Position numbers and translations under genes: made by a program. The notes beneath the pieces are model-generated. The model saw only the letters and a list, made by a program, of their open reading frames with translations. It had not been told where the DNA came from and did not search any database. A stretch of 64,000 bases of DNA from NCBI RefSeq assembly GCF_918797505.1, contig NC_092796.1:59674851-59738850 (forward strand), given 5' to 3'. Position 1 is the first letter of the stretch. Each line of letters starts with the position of its first letter. Of this stretch, positions 38,701 through 50,040 are shown piece after piece. This stretch comes from Bemisia tabaci. Its lineage: Eukaryota; Arthropoda; Insecta; Hemiptera; Aleyrodidae.

Positions 38701-41700
38701 CGCCTAGGATCGCTATCTATCCATTACTTTGCATGCATTTAAATGAACGAGGCCAGCTTTCAAGAATCATCATTGATTTGCACCTGTCCTCTCGTGCAAG
38801 AGGCAAACATTTCTCACCAATCATATGCTCGAGAATGATATTCCAGCCAATGACGAAGGCCCAGAACTCTCCGACGCTGATATAGGTGTAAACGTACGCC
38901 GAGCCAGCTTTAGGCACCCGTGCACCGAATTCGGCGTAGCACAAAGCAGCCAAAATTGAGGTTATGCCGGCTAAAATGAACGAGAGAATAATTCCTGGTC
39001 CGGCCAGATCTCGGGCCACTGTTCCTGTTAGCACGTATATTCCCGCACCAATCATATGCCCGACACCTGGAACGGGTTTAAAAAATACAATTAGACGTTA
39101 TTTCTGCTTAACGGAACTAGGTATAGATGAGTGGGAAAGATGGGGTGTGCTCTAGGAAGGAGGATAAGAAACAATGTAAAAGTAGGCGTGATTTCCTTGG
39201 GGGGAAATGGAAAAGCGGGATTTTACATTCTACCAAACGCAGCTAAGTGCCAACTGAACGCGGCACTCATTAGCCGTGGCCATGGGGAGTGAGCGTTGTG
39301 GACAGAGCTCATGAGTTAAAGATCCCCTGGGTTATCGGAGTGAATTGAATTCATGTCATTTCACCTACAAAATATCACCTTAAAGAAGTTCATTTGAGTT
39401 ATCACCTGAAAACCGAAAAAACCCAGGGTTTTTGATCTAATGTGAAATCCTGAGAGGAAAATCGTACGATAATTATACCCACAGCTGTTCTTTACAGTAA
39501 AAATATGCTGGAATAGTATTTTTTGAGTGAATTTTATTTAAAAAAATATTTAGGTGAAATTTTCTTTATGACTCTAGGAAAAAAATTCTGGGCGAGGAGG
39601 GATAAAAGGAAAGTTTTTAGGAGACCGTTTGAAGGTGAGACGTTTAGGAACCATTGGGTTAATAGTATGGGGCAGTCCGGCAGTGCTCAACTACTCACTG
39701 CTCATGGTCATTTCGTAAGAGGTCTCGTACAGTTTTCATTAAGATGAGGAAAGGTTTGGAAGCCTTTGACATAGACTATCCCTCGTAAAAATTGGCAGTA
39801 GAAAATGTGTTCCAAAATACCATAGACCTACAGCCAGCTGTAAGATTTCCAATAGCTTCTATAGCCGGCAACACAATTTCTCATAGCCTTTTATAGCCGA
39901 TGACGATTAAGCAACAGCCTGGCGATAAAGTGGATGCTAAAACTAACTAATTACGGATGCTAGGACTTAGTGAGTTTTTGGACTACCGCTCTCTTTTTGG
40001 GCCGCAGTATCTTGATTTAATTTGCGAGGAAAGCTCCGTTCTTTTGAAGGATGCCTGACATTCTTAATATGTTGGAGCGCCTTAAATTTCGTATGATACT
40101 GTGGAATACCTCTGGTGTGAAATAGTTGCTTCAAGCGCCGCGGCGGGCGGGCAGGCAGCGCTGAACGCGCATTGGCGCCTGCAAACCTAACAGGGATACT
40201 TCACGCATTGCGCAATACGTGTAGTATCCCTGTTAGGTTTGTAGGCGCCGGTGCGCCGCCGCTCCGCTTTGTGTTAGGCTCTAATGTATTTAATCTCGCG
40301 GAGTCAGCGTTTTTCAACTCATGACTTTGTATGGATTATTCTCATTTTAATTGATGAAAAAAATATGTAGTAAAGGAAAATATAATGTGTGTTTTGTAAA
40401 TATTAAGGTGATTCCGTACAAACTTAAGGATTTACAAAGCACAAGAATTTCTACTCAATTTCTTATAGCCTTTTATAGCCGATGGCGAAAGAGCAACAGC
40501 CAGGCGATAAAATGTAAAGCCCGGGGATAGGACCTATAGCCCGTAAGCCCGGCCGTATGATTTTTTCCACTTTCTACAGCCAGCTATATGATTTTCTATC
40601 GCCCTCTTCAGTCGGCTATAAGAACTCCTATGGTATTTTGAAACGCAGCTCCTATCGCCAATTTTTACCAGGGATTAAAAAAGGCTAGTAAAATTCCGAG
40701 GAATATCATGTAACTTGCAAGAAATAAAAATAAAAATTCACCCGTACAAAAAGTACAAAATACACATTATCTAAATAATTCCATGATTTCCGCTTACCTT
40801 CATGTAAGTACCTACTTTAAAATTTACAAAACCTAAATACTTTTCCTCAGGTATTTTCATTTATGCATGATGACAAATCATTGTAATATCTTGCGTGAAT
40901 CTATTTTCAGAGTAAAGTTCAGTTGAACTCGTCATTTATAAGAATTGATCGTCTTTAGTAAGGTTACCTTAAACCTCCCTTCAGCACCACGTAAACCATA
41001 CAGAGTTTATGTAAGGGAAAGAGTTGCTTAAGAGACTACTGAGAACACGGCTCAAAATCAAAAGCAATTTGTGAGAGTATGCGGCGCGCATTTTTAAGAA
41101 GGCAAAAGTAAAGAGAGCTAGTGCGCCTGCATTTTATTCTTGTATGCAACACGCACGTCTTTAGAGCACGAATAGTTGTATCCCTGCAGGCGTTATTATC
41201 AACGTTGACAGCTCGTTGCATTTGTCTGCCGTAGCCGTGATGAGAGAGATGCTTCACTACGAAAATTAGCAGAATTGTATTTTTCCTAATTTTTTATCCT
41301 ATTTTTGTTTTATCTATATTTGGATGTAAAAAGGGTGGTTACAATAAGAGTAGACTGAAATTACTTGTTAGATTCAGAGGTCAAAAGATGGAACACGGCC
41401 TTCAATGCGAATGCACTTCTGGACAGAAAAAGTATTCAAATATCATGAAACACACTGGAGAAAAAAAAAAAAAATATTGGATCTAGAGTCCAGACTCTTA
41501 AAAATATCGACAAGAAAAAATACTCTTGATTTAATCAGATTTAAGCTTAAATCAAGAACCAAGCCTCTTAATTAGAGCGGATTTCTTTTTGATTTAAGCT
41601 TAAATCTGATTGAACCAAGAGTGCTTTTTCTTGTCAAAGTTTTCAAGAGTCTGGACTCTAGACCCAATGTGTTTTTTTTTTTCCAGTGCATGCTCATACA

Positions 41701-42151
41701 CAAGAAATCAGGGCTTTAAATTTACATTATTTTATTAATTTAAAATCAAATTTAATCATGCGAATATCATTTGGTGATTGATTTCAATGTCTCGCCCTTG
41801 GAAAAAATCAAAAGCTAATATTGGAAGAGTTCGGCAAATTTCAAAAGTGTCGGTCTTTATGACACTCTCTCTTCTTTTCTGCATACAATACTTGTAAAAT
41901 TGTTTAAAAAAATCAGCAAACCAATAGAATTATTTCATAGTAAAATACGCCGGGACATTTGAATCGATGACCAATGAAATCGTTAAATTACTATCAAGAA
42001 GTTAACTCTAGTACTTTTAATGTGTTTGCCGAGCCCTACGTGGAAATGGTGAATACTAACCTAAAAGAGTGATATCGAAAGTGTTGAGACATCTCTTAAG
42101 AGGTGTATCCATCACCTCCTCACCGGAGCTCAATTGTTTGGTTCGGTTCAT
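23782..42151 (-). CDS. Cationic amino acid transporter, SLC7 family, CAT4-like (complete)
   Basis: Nine coding exons on the minus strand join without a break: 42151-42061, 39066-38818, 36241-36074, 35288-34998, 33011-32761, 29155-28934, 28382-28151, 25015-24854 and 23999-23782 (stop TAA). All introns are GT-AG. The product has 627 residues, the usual CAT length. The start MNRTKQ is the first in-frame Met after a likely acceptor at 42168; the 16 nt between are 5' UTR, so a noncoding first exon probably lies upstream. Visible features: [19 protein letters not shown] at the first membrane helix, with the glycine-rich substrate site at 37-40; [55 protein letters not shown]; and a C-terminal CAT_C block with [15 protein letters not shown]. 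The hydrophilic tail is basic ([10 protein letters not shown]) then acidic (SDDDTDSSD). The family moves amino acids, mostly arginine and lysine, across the plasma membrane; the CAT4 branch is less well characterised, so the substrate is inference. Nearly every intron carries a foldback or MITE element. Confidence 0.93.
24544..24794. mobile_element. 251-bp TIR MITE
   Basis: Ends GACCGCGTTTAACAGAAAGG and its complement. The inverted repeats run about 50 bp, to GCTATTGCCAAATTTAA. It lies in the last transporter intron, 59 bp past the donor side of exon 8. Confidence 0.8.
25152..27501. mobile_element. 2.35-kb foldback element with ~550-bp arms
   Basis: Arms at 25152-25704 and 26949-27501 are reverse complements with small indels, including a G13/C13 run in each. 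The ~1.2-kb centre has no recognisable transposase. It does hold a ~45-bp tandem repeat at 26760-26900 (GGAGCCAAAGCCGGGG units) and a short basic ORF at 25863-26117. The element sits in a transporter intron. Confidence 0.85.
27693..28106. mobile_element. ~414-bp foldback
   Basis: Arms pair over GGTAGTGACACTCTTGGTTT and outwards to CGCTG...CAGCG. It ends 45 bp from the donor of the transporter exon at 28151. Related fragments occur near 18.13-18.43 kb and 34.82-34.93 kb. Confidence 0.75.
29203..29462. mobile_element. TIR family CTAAGGAAAAACGCCGTATG, copy 2
   Basis: Same ends and interior. It starts 48 bp upstream (on the transcribed strand) of the transporter exon whose acceptor is at 29156-29157. 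Confidence 0.8.
30095..30310. repeat. Dispersed repeat with two ~38-bp modules
   Basis: Modules at about 30142-30180 and 30201-30240 with the GCCTGCA...ATACTTC.CG..TTGCGCG pattern. Confidence 0.6.
30504..30737. mobile_element. ~234-bp TIR MITE
   Basis: CACGGAAAAAATTGAATTAA on the left pairs with the right end, and GTAGATTTTACAACAAAAAA with its complement. The stem is nearly continuous with a short CCACGTGG-containing centre. Confidence 0.8.
31497..31916. mobile_element. 420-bp foldback
   Basis: Ends GGGTGGTTTCACGATAACTG and its complement. Pairing continues inwards (GTAACAGACAACACATTTTT). An inner palindrome surrounds the CTGTCTGTTACGC...GCGTAACAGACAG centre. CTAT occurs on both flanks. Confidence 0.85.
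33950..34130. other. GC-rich island in AT-rich intron
   Basis: GCCGGCCGGCCGGTCGCCGG followed by C-rich sequence with many CpG. It lies in a transporter intron, with no start codon or splice context tying it to an exon. It may be a promoter-like island or a fragment of a repeat. Confidence 0.3.
35361..35618. mobile_element. TIR family CTAAGGAAAAACGCCGTATG, copy 3
   Basis: Same ends (GACTGCCGTGCTTAGGGAAA and GGCGTTTTTCCTTAGCACG). It lies about 70 bp from the transporter exon starting at 35288. Confidence 0.8.
35830..35905 (+). mobile_element. Helitron-like 3' end
   Basis: A GC-rich block with hairpins (GGGACGCGCAGCGTCCC; GCCGCCTAGCGGC) ends in CCCCTAG followed by T, which fits the Helitron CTRR|T terminus. 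The same block in reverse occurs at 50899-50960. Confidence 0.65.
37690..37975 (+). repeat. ~20-bp tandem array GGTTTGTCGATCGATTCACA
   Basis: About 14 consecutive units of 20-21 bp with scattered changes. Sparser degenerate copies in the opposite sense lie at 37475-37690. Each unit contains TCGATCGA or a one-base variant. Confidence 0.9.
38037..38065. repeat. Perfect short hairpin
   Basis: GCTCCGATCTGT and ACAGATCGGAGC flank TCGCG, at the edge of the tandem-array element's GC-rich half. Confidence 0.85.
39781..40673 (+). mobile_element. Palindrome-bearing MITE, full copy C
   Basis: Same structure and ends as the copy at 12375-13310, with the palindrome at about 40170-40250. It lies in the first intron after the transporter start exon. 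Confidence 0.85.
41453..41688. mobile_element. ~235-bp foldback family, copy 1
   Basis: Ends CACTGGA.AAAAAA and TTTTTTCCAGTG. The stem contains GGATCTAGAGTCCAGACTCT and the internal palindrome GATTTAAGCTTAAATC. Confidence 0.85.
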
Positions 42152-42659
42152 CTTTGTGCAAATTCCGCTGAAAACATGTCCAATTATTTTATGCCTAGAG
42201 CCCGGCATTTTAACCTGAAATCAAAGATATATAAATAAATTTAAACTAAAAAATAAGAATCAAAAATGTATTTTGGTGTCCGAGTCAGGGATCGTCTTTT
42301 TCTCAATGTTTCTTTTTGTGAGTTTTCTTTGAATCGATGGTTGAAGTGCAAAACCACGTATCTTTATTGCGGTGTATCAAAATTTTCGCTCCTTCCTAGA
42401 TTAAATGTTTGTGTTTTTGTGTTACATTTGGTTAATAAAGGAAGTGAAACACAAGCCAACACAAATTTTATGTTGATTTTGGTACAGTTTGCGGGGAATT
42501 GAGCGCAGAAAACAATGGAGAGATTGGGAAAATACATTCCTTTGATTGCGACGTTGGTACCTATTTACCACTCGTTCTTTATTGAATTTCTTAAAGAAAT
42601 CTATATCTGGCATTTACTCTAGAAACTGTCAAGGGTCGACCGAAGGCTAGGGTTATTTT

Positions 42660-42913
42660 GTGTTTTACTTCCCGTAATAACCAAACTTTGGTGTTGAAAT
42701 GTCTCTCTGTGCATTTTATTTTTTCAAAGAGAAACAAACCAACGATATCTGAAGCTTGAAATTTTTACGAAATATTCTGCTAATGTATAGGGAAAATCAA
42801 GGAAGTTTCCAAAAAATTAAGGTGACTAGTTTTCTAAAGAAAAAGTAGAGTATGACCGGAAATCTGCAACGGAGATACGTGGTTTCTCCCCTAGACCATC
42901 GATATTTTCCTGG
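42660..42913. mobile_element. TIR family ATATCGACGGCGTAAG, degraded copy 5
   Basis: It contains AAACTTTGGTGTTGAAATG, GACCGGAAATCTGCAACG and ends near ACCATCGATATT. A related fragment lies at about 42333-42400. Intergenic, upstream of the transporter start. Confidence 0.5.
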
Positions 42914-44040
42914 TGCGAGTCGCACGTGTTTTGTTGTTATTCGTGGACAGGGTGGCAAAATTTCCTGACCAAAAAAATCTTGAAATTTCAGAAACTTATG
43001 AAATATATTGAAATATACCGATTCCTTTTCATGTTTTGTAAAATGTAAAAATTGTGACTTTCTTCTATTTTTGTGTGTTTGAGTGCGGGTTGCATACTCT
43101 AGCCCCTGAAAAATATTCACAGCCTCGTGAAATTTCACAAAATATTTCACTGAAATTTCCAATCTTTCATTTTTTTCTTCAGCTTCATGCCACACTGTTC
43201 ATTGATACCCAACTTACGATTAGCACATTAAATTACTTCCTAACAATATGTTACATTTTTCTGTGATTCATACGTGTAGTTTCTCAATAAAAGCAAGCTC
43301 AGGTTGAAAATCACTCTGAACTAAATTTTGCAAACGCTGTACTTTTGCAAAGGTACCTCATGCAAGGCGAAAACGCAAAATCAACGTTATAGACAATTTA
43401 AGGAAAAATTAAAATAAGAATGTCAAAAAAACTTAAGTTTGAAAATGTCAAAGGCAGTAGGTGTTACAGTCGCCAACCTCGCTAGTGTAAAGGAAAGTTG
43501 TGTTATCATAATATGAGACTATCAGGCATCATGAAAGTGTAATTAATTACCTGCTAAATTGACCGACGAGAGAGCAGAATCTACCGGAGCCTTCGAAGAA
43601 TTTTTCTAGGACAACGCATCCATATGTTTACGACAACATAGCCAAGCACTGAAATCGACACTATCACCGTTTCAATAAGAGTGGAAATTCATGGGTACCG
43701 TATTCGATTTCATTCAACTATGAAAGGGACTGTAAATCGGAACCTGTTTTTTTGTGTGTTGAGAAAAGTATGGAGCGATCATTGGGCCGCGGTTTCGGGA
43801 GGGAAGCGAGCGAGAGTGGCTCTCATCGGTGACGTCCGACCAAAAACAACGCAACTAGTTCGGAACACGCGGTCGCAATGTAAGCCGTTGTCGGGAAAAT
43901 CGATGAAATTCCAGGACGCTCCTGCGACCCCTCTTTCGCGTGTACCGGCGCGGCGCACAGTGCCGCCCTCTGTGGACAAAAATCTACAAATTCACAACTC
44001 GACATCTGGATATTTTTTTTGGAGTTTGTCATTTTAAACG

Positions 44041-44276
44041 TACACTGAAAAAAAAAAACTCAATGAATCTAGAGTCCAGACTCTTGAAAACATTGACACG
44101 TGAAAATACTCTTGATTCAATCAGATTTAAGCTTAAATCAAAAGAAAATCCGCTCAAATTAAGAGGCTTGGTTCTTGATTTAAGCAAAAATCCGATCGAA
44201 TCAAGAGTATTTTTTCTTGTCGATGTTTTTAAGAGTCTGGACTCTAGATCCAATGTGTTTTTTTTTTCCCAGTGTA
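44041..44276. mobile_element. ~235-bp foldback family, copy 2
   Basis: Ends TACACTGAAAAAAA and TTTCCCAGTGTA, with the same ATCTAGAGTCCAGACTCTTG stem. Confidence 0.85.
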
Positions 44277-45733
44277 TTTCTGACTCACAATGATGGTTCA
44301 TTTTCAAATTTTACGCTCGGAACTACTTTAAATTTGGGTAGAAAGTGGGCGGAAAATGGGTCCAGAATCACTGGTCCATAAGAAATACACGAGAAAAACA
44401 CGTCAACTTCAAATGAAGATTTCTCGCTTGAAATGCACAATGCTCCGGGTAGTGGATATTTTTTAATCCTCAGATATCCAACTTCAGTTCCACCAAAAAG
44501 ATCTTGCGTCTTTTCGCGACTATCAGAGATATTTGAATTTGAAGTTTGGATGTTTCACGTTGCTTTTACATTGTTAGTATAGGGCTAATTCGAGGTTGCC
44601 AACTACAAATGAACTTTTCTCGAAAAGTATACGCAAAATATCCTGAAATATAACATTTTCTCATTCCTCGAGTGTTACACTTTGATAGTGCCAAAGGGTT
44701 ATCCTATGTCGGTGCTACTATCTTCATTATTTGAAGTTAAGTGTCTTTGACCGATTTTTGTCCGCATCGTCCTTCGGGATGCCGTACTGTGCGGCGGGCG
44801 GGCGGCGGGCGGGCGGCGGGGGTGGCGGGGCAGTAGGGGACGGGCTCCAGAGTACGGCATTCAACCTCCCTTAACAGCTGTGGATATTATACTTCCCGCC
44901 AAACACACTTTCCCCGACTGCACTTTGGTTTCAATGGAGAATTTGCACGCTGTTGTTTCATCTGAAAGTGCTTAAAAAGCTGAGTTCTCAATTTTTTTTT
45001 TTTTGTAATTTTTTCTGATAAAGTCACCTACCGGTCGACGTATTACGAGCACCGTGCGACGTTTGAAAATTTCCGCTGCAATTTTATTTTATTACGGAGA
45101 AATTGTTCAACGAAGCTGTTCGAACATTTCTCTGGATTCCTTTTGTGTTGCTGATAAAATTCAGTGAAATTTTCGAACAGATTCAACAGACAATTTCTCT
45201 GTGATAAAATCAAATGGCGGCGGGAATTTGTAAACGTCGCGCGGCGCTTGTGATACTTTGGCCAGAAGGTGACGATATGGGATATTATCTGAAAATATTT
45301 TTAATAGTGAAAAAAGTCCCCGCCAAGTGACGTCATCTGGTGGCATTTCCCATTTAAACACATCAGCAGAAGTTTAGTTTGTCATATCTCCTCCAATAAT
45401 TTGTCACTGCCCGGACGAAAAAACGAAACTCCATTCCAAAGTTGCAAAATTGACTCAAAGAAATTAATTTTTTACAAAATCATACCTGTGCAATATGTTA
45501 TGAAAATTTGTGTGATTTATGCTCGCAATCAGGACAAAAATCAGAAAAATTTTTAGTTGAAAGTGCCCCAATTCCTCCTGTTAGAAATACAATTTGCGAG
45601 GGAAACGGCGAAATTGAAGTGCAATTACATTCTTTCGCGACGAAAACGACGAATTGGTCGATCAATAATCCAAGGATATCCTCGTGTTCATACTCCTAAA
45701 TGTTCGAGAAAATTCGTTTTCCATCATAGGTAA

Positions 45734-45900
45734 CAGTGCGGCGTGGCGTGAATTGTGATACATCGATTTTTATGCCGTTTAAACCTATGATAAAGAATCG
45801 ATTATTATGGTGTTCGCTGCGAACACCCTGTTTATCGATCGTTTTCCATAGGTTTAAACGGCATAACAATCGATATATCGCAATTCACGCCACGCCGCTG
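45734..45900. mobile_element. hAT-like MITE, copy
   Basis: Ends CAGTGCGGCGTGGCGTG and CACGCCACGCCGCTG. Flanks ATAGGTAA and ATAGGGAA agree at 7 of 8 bases. Confidence 0.85.
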
Positions 45901-46236
45901 ATAGGGAACTTGGCAGCAGCGTCCGGAGGCTCATGAGACGTTCTCCATTCGCGCGGCAGTAGCTATAGGCAATGCGTCAGATTTTGACGGAAGAATAAAT
46001 GACGAACGAGAAAAATAAGGATGCACATGGAGGAGTGCTTCTGTTGAGAGGGGCCCTCCGTACACACGCGATTAACCGAGAAAATTGGAAAACTTTTCTG
46101 GAAAAACGACGACGCCGCGCGACGCGCTTATCTTCTCGCACCAACCTCGATCAACCCCCTTCAAAGTGGCGGGAACGATTTACAGTGAGGCCACGCGGGC
46201 TGATCTCAGAATCCGCTGCTCTATTTGAACGTACTG

Positions 46237-46463
46237 CACTGGAAAAAAACACATTGGATCTAGAGTCCAGACTCTTGAAAACATTGACAAGAACAAGGAC
46301 TCTTCAATCAATCAGATTTAAGCTTAAATCAAAAGGAAATCCGCTCAAATTAAGAGGCTTGGTTCTTGATTTAAGCTTAAATCTGATTGAATCGAGGGTA
46401 TTTTTTCTTGCCGATGTTTTTAAGAGTCTGGACTCTAGATCCAATGTGTTTTTTTTTCCTGTG
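46237..46463. mobile_element. ~230-bp foldback family, copy 3
   Basis: Starts CACTGGAAAAAAACACATTG. The stem and GATTTAAGCTTAAATC blocks are intact and the right terminal bases are less clear. Confidence 0.85.
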
Positions 46464-46540
46464 TACTGAAATCAAAAGGAAACATCTCTCCGTGTGACTA
46501 GGGCTCTGATGCCCATAAGGATTCATGCAAAACAAGGACC

Positions 46541-46703
46541 CAATGGCGTGGCGTGAATTGCGATATATCGATTGTTGTGCCATTTAAACCTATGAAGAAA
46601 GATCGATTATCAGGGTGTTCGCAGCGAACACCTTAGTAATCGATTCTTTACCATAGCTTCAAATGGCGAGATATCGATATTCGATTATTCACGCCACGCC
46701 ACT
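46541..46703. mobile_element. hAT-like MITE with perfect 8-bp target duplication
   Basis: The element runs from CAATGGCGTGGCGTG to CACGCCACGCCACTG and is flanked on both sides by CAAGGACC (46533-46540 and 46704-46711). This is the clearest target-site evidence in the family. Confidence 0.9.
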
Positions 46704-46780
46704 GCAAGGACCATGTCAATGTCGTAGTGGATACAGCTCTGTTGCATTTAAGTACGTCTTAGTACTTGGTTCGCGTCTAC

Positions 46781-46894
46781 CAGTGGCGAGGCATGAATGA
46801 TCGATAATCGATATTCACACCATATCCATCGATCCTTTACCATACGTTTAAGTGGCGGACCAATCGATATATCGCAAAGCACGCCACGCTACTG
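46781..46894. mobile_element. hAT-like MITE, internally deleted copy
   Basis: A 114-bp copy with ends CAGTGGCGAGGC and GCCACGCTACTG. Flanks GCGTCTAC and GCGACTAT agree at 6 of 8. The central hairpin tip is missing. Confidence 0.75.
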
Positions 46895-47002
46895 GCGACT
46901 ATTGAAACTAAGACGCGTTCCTTCAGAAATTGCTATTCTTCAGATTGCTTACATTCAATGACGGCATGATGGCACCCCCAACACACCCCCTCTCCATACA
47001 CA

Positions 47003-47261
47003 CATTCTGCCTCGCTAAGGAAAAACGCTGTATGAACCATCAGCCTTTGCCAAATTTCCTCCGAAAACGACTCATTTGCAGGAAAATTTGTGAATATTTC
47101 TCCTTGGATTTTTCGAAGGATTTCGTTCGAAATTTTATCGAAACAGTCCGAAAATTTCAAGGAAAAATATTCATAAGTTTCCTCAAAAATAGATATTTTC
47201 TGAGAGGAAATTTGGCAACATTCGAATGTTCATACGGCGTTTTTCCTTAACACGGCAGCAT
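47003..47261. mobile_element. TIR family CTAAGGAAAAACGCCGTATG, copy 4
   Basis: Ends CATTCTGCCTCGCTAAGGAA and GTTTTTCCTTAACACGGCAG, intergenic. Confidence 0.8.
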
Positions 47262-47876
47262 TGTTTTAAAATGTAGGTCTGCAGGAGGAGTGTTTTCAAG
47301 ATAATACTTGAGGTAGTGGATAATATTGCAGGCAATGTGGTGGTGGTGATTTGACGAGCAGTTTCATGTTTAAAAACGAGGGTTGCCCTTAAGTTTTTGG
47401 GTGGTTTGGTTTTGATGTTCGATTTGGTGCTCGAGCGCATGGCTTGCGTGACTTTCAGCGGAGAGCGCGTGCCCTTCCACGCGGCCGATCGCCACCTGTG
47501 CGTTCTACCCTTAACCTGTCGAAGGGGCTGAAAGAATATCCTTTAGACAGTGTTCATCGTCTGTGAAAGTGGCATTTTTGGGGACGTCGACGGGCAAGTG
47601 GAGTGCAACTATTTCTTGGTGAGTGATAATTTGGTTGACTTTTTCGGCTCGTTGTTAGTGACACATCCGAGGGATGTGTAGATAGGACATTTTGTTCTGG
47701 TGACGCCCTTATAGATAAGAAATCCAATATGTTGAGCTCATAATATCAACTCCCGAGCGAACGAGTAAGGAAAAAGGATGTTTCGGGAGATCTACAATAC
47801 ATGAACGTTAATTTCCGCCTAGTGATAACTTCTTACGCGTTGAGTGGTTTGATAAACTAATTTCGTCAAACTACCT

Positions 47877-48140
47877 ATATCGACGGCGAAACTACCAAAC
47901 CACGTATCTCGGTTTGCGACGTCGCAGACTTCCTGTCATACTTTATTTTTTAAATGAAAAGCTACTTAACGTCCAGTTTTGAAAATTTCTGTGATTTTTC
48001 TTCTTCGTGCGGAGAAAATTCTGTGAAAATTTCAAAGAATGATATTGATTTGGTCTACTTCAAAAAAATAAAATGTGAACGTAGATTTTTAAACGCCGCA
48101 AACGAGATACGTGGTTTGGTAGTTTCACCGTCGATATGTC
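47877..48140. mobile_element. TIR family ATATCGACGGCGTAAG, copy 4
   Basis: Ends TATCGACGGCGAAACTACC and GGTAGTTTCACCGTCGATAT, with CGACGTCGCAGAC and the matching GCCGCAAACGAGATACGTGG inside. Confidence 0.75.
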
Positions 48141-48160
48141 TCTTTTCTATACGACATTCA

Positions 48161-48419
48161 TACTGCCGTCCTAAGGGAAAACGCCGTATGAACATTCGAG
48201 AGTTGCCAAATTTCCCTTGATAAAATGTCTATTTTTAAGGAAAGCCATGAATATTTTCCCTCGAGACTTTCAGGACTTTTAGGTGGAATTGCAAACAAAA
48301 TCATCTAAAAAATTGGAAAAAAATTTCGCGCGAATTTTCCCGAAAATTCGTAGTTTACCAAGGGATATTGGGCAATGTCTAAGGGCTCGCACGGCGTGTT
48401 TCCTTGGTGCGGCAGTGTA
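48161..48419. mobile_element. TIR family CTAAGGAAAAACGCCGTATG, copy 5
   Basis: Ends TACTGCCGTCCTAAGGGAAA and TTTCCTTGGTGCGGCAGTGTA, intergenic. Confidence 0.8.
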
Positions 48420-49640
48420 GACTTTACACATTTCAAATCCTTCACTACGGCAAAGTCTTACCAATAGAAAATGAAAGGAGGAAGGGGGGCTCAAGCATAA
48501 AATTTTCATGCAGTTGCGACCTCTGGAATTCATGTTGGGAAAGCATTGCCTTCTTTACTAAAATTGAGAATGAAATAATTTGCACATTATTTATGAATTA
48601 ATACATCACTTGAACTTAAATAATATAGAACAGAGCTAGCATGGAAATCTTCGGATTAAACCGCTGTCGATTGGAGTTCTAATTAGGATACCGCAAGGCG
48701 AGCAATACAGACGACGAATCCTTGAATAGGTAATCGTTGTAGGGCATAGGATGATTCCTGGCCTCCCTTAAAAATTGAAGACAAAGTGGCAAAAAATATT
48801 GCTCAATCGGTCGAATCTCGTGATATATAATTCTGTTTATTCGTGAAACATTTTTGATAGAAAGCATCTATGTAAGGGAGCCTACTTTGGCCTTTTGGCT
48901 CTTATATAACTTCATTTATATTGTTTTCATTTTCGTAGAAGTAGTGTTAATGCAATCAAAATATGAATAAAAATTAAGTCGACGAATTAGGTGTCTGTGG
49001 GTGTAAAGTATGTAAAGAAAGATTTTTTTCTTCAATACGCTGAAAAATGTAATAGTTATGTTACATGGTAAGACCTGGAATCTCGCAGCTTTGATGACAT
49101 TTGGTTTTGAGGAGATGACAATGAAAATTTTTCTCCATTAAAATAATTTGTATTTTTACAAGGTCATTACATATTTATAATTTTTCTCTGACAATTAAGT
49201 TAATGATATTTGCATTTTCAACAAATCAATCATGCTGCTTCAGACGTTGAACTTTCACGATGGGCCTCAATACTTTCCCCGGCTCATTGCAAAGTGTACT
49301 TAAGCTCTTCAGTCAGCTGAGTGACGAATTGATATCATATTTAATAAAACGTTTGACGTAAAAGGGCAAAGGAGGAAGGCCGCTGCCCTTCCCGCAGAAA
49401 AATCGTAACAATTTGGCTGTCTAATGCAATCAGACCTCCAGAAGCACTAATGGATCTGTGCTTCCTCATCTCTTATAACATCTGCTAAGATCTGTAGCCA
49501 CCATGGACAGACAATCAATCGTTGGTTGAGAGATCTTATGGACTATATTCATGTCAGGATATATCAACAAAAATATTCGTATTTTAAGCTTGTGAGCTTG
49601 ACACATTATTTAAAAGCACTGGCCCGGGCCCCCCTATGCC

Positions 49641-49716
49641 CACTGGTCCAATGGAAGTATTTTTTAGCCATGAGATTGATGACAGGACTCGCGGGACTAG
49701 GGTAGACGATCTCTCA
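49641..49716 (-). pseudogene. Partial duplicate of GNAT last-exon tail, copy 1
   Basis: Homologous to 50470-50545. The minus-strand reading retains EIVYPSPASPVINLMAKKYF, but the stop codon has become TGG. No other part of the gene is attached. Confidence 0.75.
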
Positions 49717-49717
49717 G

Positions 49718-49969
49718 TTGGACGAATTTCTGTCAAACGGACCTATGTGCATTAAGACATGAGCCCTGGGACCCATAAGAATATATGGACGTATTTCTAT
49801 AAAACGGAACTATGTGCATCATGACGTGAGTCCTGTTATGCACATATTTGTATGAGAATCAGGGCTCATGTCTTAATGCACATAGTTCCGTTTGGCAGAA
49901 ATACGTCCATACGAATACCAGGGCTTACGTCGTAATGCACATAGTTTCGTTTGACAGAAATACGTCCAG
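49718..49969. repeat. Nested palindromic repeats GGACGTATTTCT
   Basis: Four related blocks pairing GGACG(T)ATTTCTGTCAAACGG with its complement, and repeated CTATGTGCAT / ATGCACATAG. The ends resemble those of the 37151-38340 element. Confidence 0.75.
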
Positions 49970-50040
49970 TTGTCTCTTGGTCCTCTTTGTGAATCCTTTA
50001 ATCTATCAAGGTTAATAATCAGCCCGTTGGCCGCCTGCGT

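Noticed and set aside
43681..44293. ORFs of 118 and 117 codons
   Set aside because: They run into the foldback repeat at 44041-44276, with no homology recognised.
45999..46469. 156-codon ORF
   Set aside because: Its second half is the foldback repeat at 46237-46463, and the first half has no recognisable domain or splice context.
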